Shown piece after piece: positions 6,380 through 11,238 of a stretch of DNA of 11,238 nucleotides. Within the stretch, counting starts at the first letter, position 1. The number at the start of each line of letters is the position of its first letter. The notes under the pieces are model-generated. The model did no database searches and was not told where the DNA came from. It saw nothing but the letters and a program-made list of their open reading frames with translations. Source of the stretch: Baffinella frigidus. Its lineage: Eukaryota; Cryptophyceae; Cryptomonadales; Baffinellaceae. Where the stretch lies: positions 1 to 11,238 of the forward strand of contig MU646508.1 in assembly GCA_026770585.1 (NCBI GenBank). The letters are read 5' to 3'. A program made the position numbers and the translations under genes.

Positions 6380-6600
6380 TAAATGGTACCAAGAGGCGCA
6401 ATTCTGCCCAGGCCTGCATTGCGCATTTCATCACCGAGATCTCCGCCATTTCGCCGCCCGTCAAATCGCCGAGGCGCGCAGCGGCGCGGCAAGTTGTCCG
6501 ACGATCGCGCTGAAACTTTCAATCCGGGGGTTTCTCGGTGCGCTGAGCAGGATGCGCGCATCACCTTCGCCGCCCCACCGCGCCATGGCGGTGTAAAGCG
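6380..6600. other. Small GC-rich island, no confident gene
   Basis: About 220 bp of GC-rich sequence between AT-rich flanks. Three short frames are open (two plus, one minus) and none stands out by codon composition. A small inverted repeat ACCGC/GCGGT lies at about 6579-6594. It may be a fragment of a gene or of the same source as the GC-rich block at 7080-8160; I cannot decide. Confidence 0.3.
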
Positions 6601-6702
6601 ACTAAAAAATTGAATTTCTGAGCCTCAAAAATCCCGATTCCACATTTAAAACTTTTCCACATTTGCAGCACCACCTGATATTTATTCATTAAACAGAAAA
6701 AT

Positions 6703-6815
6703 CACGTCTCTTGTGTCATGCGCACGTCGCATTTATTACATGTATTGATTTATTGATGACGCCCTTGTCATCCGTTTTCCCCAAGGAAGGTCATTTTGGA
6801 GGACACGATCACGAA
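6703..6815 (+). repeat. Direct duplication, copy 1
   Basis: It begins CACGTCTC TT GTGTCATG, then CACGTCGCATTT, GACGCCCTTGTCATCCG, CCCCAAGGAAGGTCATTTTG and GAGGACACGATCA. The same order is found at 6926-7057. This copy lacks the 37 bp palindromic piece present there. Confidence 0.65.
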
Positions 6816-6847
6816 TCTTCGTTTAGAAGGACATTCCCGAAATTAAA

Positions 6848-6991
6848 TCAGGTCGACCTGAGTTAAATTAACTCAGGTTCACTCAGTTAATGCGACGTGA
6901 GCATGATAACTGAGTTAACAAAAACCACGTCTCAATGCGACCCGATCAATTATGGCAGCCAGGTCGCATTGTGTCATGCTCACGTCGCATT
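6848..6991. repeat. Cluster of nested perfect palindromes
   Basis: There are five overlapping symmetric structures. A 14 bp palindrome lies at 6848-6861. A 23 bp odd palindrome lies at 6856-6878, centred on A6867. ACTCAGTTA (6881-6889) pairs with TAACTGAGT (6907-6915). An 18 bp pair is at 6889-6906 and 6974-6991. A 10 bp pair, CAATGCGACC/GGTCGCATTG, is at 6933-6942 and 6962-6971. The octamer AATGCGAC appears twice on this strand and twice on the other inside the cluster, with one more at 6726-6733. Overlapping palindromes suggest foldback insertions into each other or a multi-site protein-binding region; both are inferences. Confidence 0.85.
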
Positions 6992-7057
6992 TGTCTGCGA
7001 AGCGCCCGTCATCCGTTCTTTTTTCCCCCGGGAAGACAATTTTGAGGACACGATCAG
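6926..7057 (+). repeat. Direct duplication, copy 2 with 37 bp insert
   Basis: It matches 6703-6815 from CACGTCTC to GAGGACACGATCA. Where copy 1 has TT, this copy has 37 bp (6934-6970) with inverted ends AATGCGACC/GGTCGCATT. Later changes include CCCGTCATCCG for CCTTGTCATCCG. Confidence 0.65.
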
Positions 7058-7263
7058 AACACGATTGTTGGTAAGCCAGTCAGCAAACTTAGGCAGTCGG
7101 GAACGTTTTTGGACATTTTGGAAATTTGGACCTGGGCACTACGTTTCGATATGGGAGGCGGGCAAGGACCTCTTCCTCCTAAGGACGGCGTCGCCATCAC
7201 GTTCCGCAGCCTGTCCATCAAACCATCGTCGCCACTTCGGAGTTCTTCCCTCCAGACCATCCC

Positions 7264-8160
7264 TCAAGTCCGCAAACCATCGTTATCCATGCGGTCCTCG
7301 TCCTCCCCGGCAACCACCGCCCCCGACAGCACCCCGGACTCCGAGCACACGCGCTTCTTTGGAGATTCGACCCGAGACTCCAGAGCGGTCGCTGCGCATG
7401 CGCTCTTCTCCCAGGGAACTCGCGCCTCTGGAAGACTCTTTCTTCTGGTCGACGAGGAACATCCAGAGACGTCGGGAGGTTCCGTCCATCCCGTGCTCGC
7501 GACGCGGTACAAGTGGCGGACGGCCTGCGCGAAAGCGCGCCAGGCGTTGCACAACCCGGCGTGTCCGTCGCCCGTCGAGCCTTTCCTCTCTGCGATCCAA
7601 CACCGCGGCAGCGCGCTGCCCTTGAGCGGCAAGTACGACTCCGTGCGCCCTGCCAGCTCCGCATCCCCCGCAAGGCCCTCACCTCTCGCGAAGCCCTCGA
7701 CAGAGGTCGTGTGCTGGCTCTCGGCAGCCTCTGCTGCCATCACCTCGCGGAGAGGTAGCGCCAACCTCCACGGTGTCCACGCGGCGCGACCTCCCACCAG
7801 ACGCGCTGCCAGCGTCATCGCCACGCCCGCCTCCCCCCTCGCCCTCCCCTCGGCCTCTGCAGCACCCAGACGCCGCTCCCACGACCATGTCACGGGGCTG
7901 TGCAACGCCCGGCGCACCGAGCGGAACACCCTGATGCGACTCTCCCCGCCGCGCTCGCTCGACGCTTCGCTTCCGGCCGGAAGCGCCCCCCCCGTCCAGC
8001 ACCCCCTTCCGGGGCCGCTGCGCTGCGCCAAGGCGCACGCCCCGCGCGTAGGGCGCGCATCGACGCCCCTCTCGTAGGAGGAGGCGTGAGGCGCAGCGCC
8101 CTCCGCGTGTGGGATGGGCAATGGCTCCAATATCCACAGCTGTGAGGGGAGCCATTGCAC
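7264..8160 (-). CDS. Hypothetical protein in GC-rich block (uncertain)
   Basis: A 298-residue minus-strand frame from ATG 8160 to TGA at 7264-7266; I recognise no domain. A plus-strand frame (7109-8077) overlaps it and shares the same wobble positions, so openness alone cannot choose. By hand count in two sub-blocks, the minus frame has G at about 46-55% and purines at about 61-73% of first positions. The plus frame has only about 50% purines first and is pyrimidine-heavy second, so the minus strand is the more gene-like. Third positions are about 80% GC. The peptide is rich in Ala, Arg, Gly, Glu and Ser, with no signal peptide or clear membrane span. The start codon lies beside a cruciform-like repeat (8118-8158) and about 60 bases from an M end, so the true 5' end may be missing. 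It may be an exon, a decayed gene, or GC-rich DNA that is open by composition. Confidence 0.3.
   Translation of the reverse strand: MQWLPSQLWILEPLPIPHAEGAAPHASSYERGVDARPTRGACALAQRSGPGRGCWTGGALPAGSEASSERGGESRIRVFRSVRRALHSPVTWSWERRLGAAEAEGRARGEAGVAMTLAARLVGGRAAWTPWRLALPLREVMAAEAAESQHTTSVEGFARGEGLAGDAELAGRTESYLPLKGSALPRCWIAERKGSTGDGHAGLCNAWRAFAQAVRHLYRVASTGWTEPPDVSGCSSSTRRKSLPEARVPWEKSACAATALESRVESPKKRVCSESGVLSGAVVAGEDEDRMDNDGLRT
8118..8158. repeat. 11 bp inverted repeat with palindromic loop
   Basis: GCAATGGCTCC (8118-8128) and GGAGCCATTGC (8148-8158) are perfect complements. The 19-base spacer itself holds the 10 bp palindrome CACAGCTGTG (8135-8144). It could form a cruciform or a branched RNA fold. 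It marks the right edge of the GC-rich block. Confidence 0.7.
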
Positions 8161-8173
8161 GCATAGGAATACT

Positions 8174-8219
8174 GTGGGGTCCTAGGACGAGGCGCTTTCT
8201 TATGAGCGAGGTACCCCTG
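8174..8219. mobile_element. M element, right half only
   Basis: It contains GGGGTCCTAGGACGAGGCGC followed by TTTCTTATGAGCGAGG and TACCCCTG, then TA. The left terminal repeat and most of the centre are absent. The right end is close to consensus, so the loss is by truncation. Confidence 0.7.
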
Positions 8220-8271
8220 TAGGCTTCCTAGAATTGCTACACCCGATGGCAGGACGGGATTGGACACGAGG

Positions 8272-8355
8272 TCTAGGGTCTAGGGTGTAGGGTGTAGGGA
8301 GTAGGGTGTAGGGAGTAGGGAGTAGGGTGTAGGGTGTAGGGTGTAGGGTGTAGGG
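8272..8355. repeat. Telomere-variant heptamer array (GGTGTAG type)
   Basis: Twelve consecutive 7-base units: GGTCTAG twice, then GGTGTAG and GGAGTAG mixed, then four GGTGTAG, ending in GGTTTCG. They are one substitution away from GGTTTAG, the plant-type telomere unit, in the same strand orientation as the tract at 9907-10168. Confidence 0.85.
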
Positions 8356-8536
8356 TTTCGCTATGCTACCTCGGTCTCGACGGGAGCACGCTTGCCCTGG
8401 GCATTTGATGGTGCCCTGGGTTACATGCACAACAAAAACACAGCCTGGAAAACTTTCAGCTCGCAGCGCTAGCAGGTTCTGGGGAAGTCCCGTACGGGCG
8501 TTCGACCCTTCTCTACGTTTCCTAGGTCTTCTGTAT
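8356..8536. other. Spacer, nothing recognised
   Basis: A short direct repeat TGCCCTGGG occurs at 8393-8401 and 8411-8419. Plus- and minus-strand short frames cross the region without periodicity or motifs. Confidence 0.35.
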
Positions 8537-8605
8537 GCTCTAAGTGGCAGTAGGCTCATACACCCTACGGTAGGGATATTCACCCTATGGTCACTTAAGG
8601 GATAC
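8537..8605. repeat. Paralogous module, copy 1 (no M insert)
   Basis: CTAAGTGGCAGTAGGCTCAT, then CCCTACGGTAGGG, ATATTCACCCTATGG and CACTTAAGGGATA. The same order recurs at 9252-9347, where an M element begins right after CACTTAAGGGATA. TAAGTG and CACTTA near the two ends are complementary. Confidence 0.65.
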
Positions 8606-8759
8606 GTATACCTGGGTATGCAGTGGTGTGGTCGAAGTTCCCAATCCTACCCTCCTACACACACTACCCACAGCCCTAGCAACTCCCTGCGTGCCTTCCC
8701 TCTCGCGGCTGGTCCCGCATCGGTTGGGAAACTCTCGACGTACAGGGATATCTGGGCTA

Positions 8760-8828
8760 CAGGGGTACCTCGCTCATAAGAAAGCGCCTCCCCCTAGGAC
8801 CCTACAGAAGGCCTATGGCTAGGACCAT
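8760..8828. mobile_element. M element, left half
   Basis: CAGGGGTACCTCGCTCATAA is followed by GAAAGCGCC and the centre CCCTAGGACCCTACAGAAGG with GCCTATGGCTAGGACC. It then breaks off, with no right end. TA precedes the first C. Confidence 0.75.
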
Positions 8829-9029
8829 TGAGGACCTTTTTTTTCTTTTCTGACGTAGAGGGATCCGTAGATTGTTCCCATCCCCTCAAGCCACGGCAGG
8901 TCATTACTGGGAATTTCAAAACGCACCGTTTAATTTCGTGGTACTAAATGGTACGTAGCCACCATCGATTTCGCAGCTACTCGGCCTTTCCATGTCGATC
9001 GGTAGCGCAGAGGGAATGGCAGCCTTCCT

Positions 9030-9106
9030 GTAGGGCCCGACCGCCCCCCCCCTGGGGGGGGCGCCTCACGAGTGAGATACCCCCTCAAGGCCCGAATAAA
9101 CGGTGC
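9030..9106. repeat. Degenerate M-like right end plus linked module
   Basis: GGGGGGGCGCCTCACGAGTG and AGATACCCCCTCAAGG resemble an eroded M right end. They are linked to CCCGAATAAACGGTGCC. The linked module recurs at 9478-9523 (CATCTCACGAGTG, GGCCGAATCAACGGTGCC), and its tail recurs more weakly at about 9180-9200 (TTGAATAAACGATGC). Confidence 0.5.
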
Positions 9107-9142
9107 CTTCTTCTTCTTCTTCCTCTTCCTCTTCCTCTTCTT
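9107..9142. repeat. CTT/CTTCCT microsatellite
   Basis: A pure pyrimidine run of CTT units turning into CCTCTT units. On the other strand it reads as a run of glutamate codons and creates a spurious acidic frame. Confidence 0.9.
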
Positions 9143-9251
9143 TATTACTCTCGGTACAGGTCCTAAATGAGGCCCTTGAGCCTGGAGTTGAATAAACGAT
9201 GCTTCCCCCCTCTACACCCCCGGTGTCCCATCCAGAACCGGTCGTCCTATC

Positions 9252-9345
9252 CCTCAAGTGGCGAGTAGGCTCATACGCCCTACCGCAGGGCCCTAGGACC
9301 TAGGGCGAGTTAGGGTGAATATTCACCCTATGGGCACTTAAGGGA
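9252..9345. repeat. Paralogous module, copy 2, with perfect palindrome
   Basis: It resembles 8537-8605 but is extended by two symmetric pieces. An odd palindrome with 8 bp arms lies at 9290-9306 (GCCCTAGG A CCTAGGGC). A perfect 20 bp palindrome, TAGGGTGAATATTCACCCTA, lies at 9311-9330. M copy 5 starts at its right edge. Confidence 0.75.
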
Positions 9346-9462
9346 TAGGGGTACCTCGCTCATAAGAAACCGCCCCCCCCTAGGATCCTACAGTAGGACC
9401 ATGCCTACTGTCCTCTGGTGGTCCTAGAGGGGGGGCGGTTTCTTGTGAGCGAGGTACCTCTG
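9346..9462. mobile_element. M element copy 5 (two-ended foldback)
   Basis: A 117 bp copy. The left end is TAGGGGTACCTCGCTCATAA, with the first base changed from C. The centre is CCTAGGATCCTACAGTAGG to CCTCTGGTGGTCCTAGAGG. The right end is TTTCTTGTGAGCGAGGTACC then TCTG. Both ends have point changes, so this is an older copy. Confidence 0.75.
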
Positions 9463-9540
9463 ATGGGGCGCGCGGGGGGCATCTCACGAGTGCCGCAAGG
9501 GCCGAATCAACGGTGCCCCCCTCCCCCCCCTCCTCCTTCA

Positions 9541-9625
9541 ACGGAGGGTGTGTTCCTAATAAGTCGGCGCGCCCTCCTAGGACCCTTCAGTAGGGCCCTG
9601 TGTAGGGCCCTATGGTGGTCACGTC
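9541..9625. mobile_element. Degenerate M element (left part and centre)
   Basis: TCCTAATAAGTCGGCGCGCC corresponds to the inner left repeat. CTCCTAGGACCCTTCAGTAG and GGGCCCTATGGTGGTC correspond to the centre. Both outer ends are unrecognisable. Confidence 0.5.
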
Positions 9626-9745
9626 AACGGGAGCCCCCCCCCCTCTGTAGCGTAGGACGGGCCCGCCTCAGGACATGTTTGCCGATAGGGAGGGAGGTGC
9701 ACGCCCCCCCTCTCACACGCGCCAAACTGGGCCTACTTGCGAGAC

Positions 9746-9822
9746 TGGTCAAACTAGAGTGTGGTCAAACAAGTGGTCAAACTAGACACTCAAGTGGTCA
9801 AACTAGAGACTGGGCAAACTAG
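9746..9822. repeat. Irregular tandem repeat TGGTCAAACTAGA
   Basis: Five units begin at 9746, 9762, 9774, 9795 and 9811. The core is TGGTCAAACTAG; the second unit diverges after AAAC and the fifth has GGG for GGT. Spacing is uneven (12 to 21 bases). Confidence 0.8.
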
Positions 9823-9906
9823 TGACAAACGTAAAACGCGGCTCTCTAGAACTCCTCGCCGCCGATCTGGCCCGTGTAGGGCTGGTATGCGGGGTAGTCG
9901 CCCTGG

Positions 9907-10168
9907 GTTAGGGTGTAGGGTTTGGGGTTTGGGGTTTGGGGTTTAGAGTTGGGGGTTCAGGGTTTAGGATTAGGGCTTGGGGCTTGGGGCTTGGGGCTTG
10001 GGGCTTGGGGCTTGGGGCTTGGGGCTTGGGGTTTGGGGTTTGGGGTCTGGGGTTTGAGGTTTGGGGTTTAGTGTTTAGTGTTTAGTGTTTAGTGTTTAGC
10101 GTTTAGTGTTTAGTGTTTAGGGGTTGAGGTTTAGGGTTCGGGGTTTAGGGTGTGGGGTTTGGGGGTTA
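9907..10168. repeat. Telomere-like tract, TTTAGGG strand, with variant blocks
   Basis: About 260 bp of heptamers in G-rich orientation, opposite to the tract at 2441-3095. It contains internal homogenised blocks: eight perfect GGGCTTG units at 9973-10028, then GGGTTTG units, and seven TTTAGTG units (one with TTTAGCG) at 10067-10115. The ends mix TTTAGGG and GTTTGGG. Confidence 0.9.
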
Positions 10169-10432
10169 CGAGGGCGATCGAGGGCGTGAAGGACTCGTCG
10201 CCAGCCACAGACCCGCCTGCGGATCGGTCAGGTTATGAGTCTTTTTGTAAAGTCACTTTCTCTCGGTTATGAGTCCCCTGTCAAGTCACTTTCTCTCGGT
10301 TATGAGGCTTGCGAATAACCGCCACGGACCCGCCTGCGGATACGTCAGGTTATGAGTCTTTCGTAAAGTCACTTTCTTTTCTTATGAGTATTGCAGGGGA
10401 TCCTCGCGGAGAAGCCCTATGGCCCTACGGTA

Positions 10433-10549
10433 CAGGGGTACCTCGCTCATAAGAAACCGCCCCTCCCTAGGACCCTACAGTAGGCCTATGCCTAGGGCCC
10501 TACGGTGGTCCTAGGGGGAGGGGCGTTTCTTATGAGCCAGGTACCCCTG
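10433..10549. mobile_element. M element copy 6 with readable empty site
   Basis: A well-preserved 117 bp copy: left end CAGGGGTACCTCGCTCATAA, right end the complement with one change (GAGCCAGG). It is flanked by TACGGTA on both sides (10426-10432 and 10550-10556). The paralogous sequence near 10951-10985 has a single TACGGTA (10963-10969) and no element. The duplication can be read as 7 bp, or as shorter if some of the flank belongs to the element. Confidence 0.85.
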
Positions 10550-10645
10550 TACGGTAGGGGTATTCATAGGAGCGTGAGGACCCTCGGGCGGGGAGGATTT
10601 GTCGCCCGCCACGGACCCGCCTGAGGACAGAAGGTCATGAGTCTT

Positions 10646-10714
10646 GGCCTTTCTACAGAACAAGTTCCGGTGTCCGCCTATGTTGGAAGCTTGAAGAACC
10701 TAAAGGACCTAAAG
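10646..10714 (+). mobile_element. S repeat copy F inserted in an R unit
   Basis: 69 bp with the variant core GTTCCGGTGTCCGCCTATG and the tail AACCTAAAGGACCTAAAG. It interrupts the third R unit between GAGTCTT and GTAAAGTCAC. These are adjacent, or two to three bases apart, in the first, second and fourth units. It is the shortest S copy, keeping only the 3' part. Confidence 0.75.
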
Positions 10715-10932
10715 GTAAAGTCACTTTCTCTAGGTTATGAGGCTTGCGACTAACCGCCACAGACCCGCCTATGGACAGAAGGTTATGAGTCTTCAGTAAA
10801 GTCACTTTCTCTCGGTTATGAGGCTTGTCACTAACCGCCACGGACCCGCATGCGGATCAGTCAGGTTACGAGTTTCTGCAACCCCATTTCGCTCAACGTG
10901 TTCAGTAAAGTCACGTTCTTTCTTATGAATAA

Positions 10933-10998
10933 GGTGGTCCTCGAGGAGAAGCCCAATGGCCCTACGGTAGGGGTATTCAAAGGAGCGCAAGGACCACC
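10933..10998. repeat. R-linked module, uninterrupted, with inverted ends
   Basis: GGTGGTCCT (10933-10941) pairs with AGGACCACC (10990-10998). Between them is GAGAAGCCCAATGGCCCTAC and GGTAGGGGTATTCAAAGGAG, the uninterrupted version of the sequence hosting M copy 6. Confidence 0.65.
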
Positions 10999-11027
10999 CT
11001 AGGGCGTAAAGGAGGACGGCAGAGTCT

Positions 11028-11059
11028 TAGTAATCCGAATGTTAAAATTCGGATTACTA
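11028..11059. repeat. Perfect 13 bp hairpin
   Basis: TAGTAATCCGAAT at 11028-11040 and its exact complement at 11047-11059, loop GTTAAA. It is AT-richer than its surroundings. It could be a small foldback remnant; no T-run or context supports a bacterial-type terminator. Confidence 0.75.
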
Positions 11060-11078
11060 GTGCAGTGTGTGGGTCCTG

Positions 11079-11238
11079 CATCGTCAACAGTGTACCAAAG
11101 TCGCGTGCAATCAACTTACCCGCCAGCGGAGAATCTTTGCATGATGAGTGTTAATGGCAGGACCAGGTGGCGTCAACGTGCACCAGAGCCGTTGGGGCGG
11201 GGCTGTGCCTGCGAGGGACCCGCCGGCGAAGGAGCCGC
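11079..11238. repeat. Degenerate tandem duplication at 3' edge
   Basis: CGTCAACAGTGTACCAAAGTCG (about 11080) recurs as CGTCAACGTGCACCAGAGCCG (about 11171). Each is followed by a TACCCGCCAGCGGA or GACCCGCCGGCGAA box, which resembles the start of an R unit. The unit is about 90 bases and the window ends inside the second copy. Confidence 0.45.

Larger units (their letters stand above)
10204..10932 (+). repeat. R tandem repeat array with insertions
   Basis: Units begin GCCAC(A/G)GACCCGCC at 10204, 10321, 10608, 10756 and 10837. They continue with GTCAGGTTATGAGTCTT, GTAAAGTCACTTTCTC and CGGTTATGAGGCTTGCGA..AACC. Unit length is about 70-120 bases. The third unit is split by an S copy. M copy 6 lies in the linked sequence after the second unit. 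A GAGAAGCCC..TGGCCCTACGGTA GGGGTATTCA module follows the second unit and again the fifth (about 10944-10985). Confidence 0.75.

Noticed and set aside
7109-8077. 322-codon plus-strand frame, the longest in the window
   Set aside because: First-position purines are only about half and second positions are pyrimidine-heavy, the pattern of a shadow. The overlapping minus frame is more gene-like, though neither is secure.
9066-9257. Minus-strand acidic frame with a glutamate run
   Set aside because: It is produced by the CTT/CCTCTT microsatellite.
9346-9347. Target duplication for M copy 5 by comparison with 8537-8605
   Set aside because: The right flank of copy 5 does not align with the paralog, so the insertion junction cannot be read reliably.
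10204-10932. CRISPR array
   Set aside because: The repeats are long, diverged and unevenly spaced, with no short identical repeats and unique spacers.
11028-11068. Possible intrinsic transcription terminator
   Set aside because: The hairpin has no T-run after it and the context is eukaryotic.

Overview
The window looks like gene-poor nuclear DNA from a eukaryote, probably from a subtelomeric region. The main clue is long degenerate tracts of the plant-type telomere heptamer: CCCTAAA on this strand at about 2441-3095, and TTTAGGG-type at about 9907-10168. That heptamer occurs in plants, many algae and several alveolates (dinoflagellates, chromerids, some apicomplexans), so it narrows the host but does not name it. 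I see no bacterial operons, no rRNA or tRNA gene, no CRISPR array and no complete recognisable gene.

Most of the DNA is small non-autonomous repeats, several of them nested. I separate four families. M is a 117-119 bp near-palindrome with ends CAGGGGTACCTCGCTCATAA; four copies have both ends and there are several halves and relics. T is a 222 bp element with ends TA-GAGCGATTCCGG, plus two isolated ends. N is a 117 bp element with 15 bp inverted ends, inserted inside another repeat. S is a SINE-like repeat that shares a 3' end made of repeated ACCTAAAGG and varies at its 5' end. Three insertions can be read directly against an uninterrupted paralogous copy in the same window: N in S, S in the R tandem repeat, and M in an R-associated sequence.

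Layout: 1-487 low-information DNA with small palindromes; 488-564 a hairpin; 565-1107 three head-to-tail S copies carrying N; 1107-1367 a short stretch with strong protein-coding base periodicity but no recognised product; 1682-2434 an open frame with a zinc-knuckle-like motif lying between two telomere-like tracts; 2441-3095 the large CCCTAAA-type tract; 3096-3790 low-information DNA with short tandem repeats and a hairpin; 3790-5290 S and M copies and strong hairpins; 5573-6370 T ends; 6703-7057 a duplicated block containing a knot of nested palindromes; about 7080-8160 a GC-rich block with competing long open frames, the minus strand being the more gene-like; 8174-9830 M copies, telomere-variant heptamers and short tandem arrays; 9907-10168 the TTTAGGG-type tract with homogenised variant blocks; 10204-10932 the R tandem repeats; 11028-11238 a hairpin and degenerate tandem DNA.

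The protein-coding content is weak: three candidate open segments, none assigned a function. The window is best read as a record of repeat insertion and telomere-repeat decay. Coordinates of repeat edges are by eye and may be off by a few bases.
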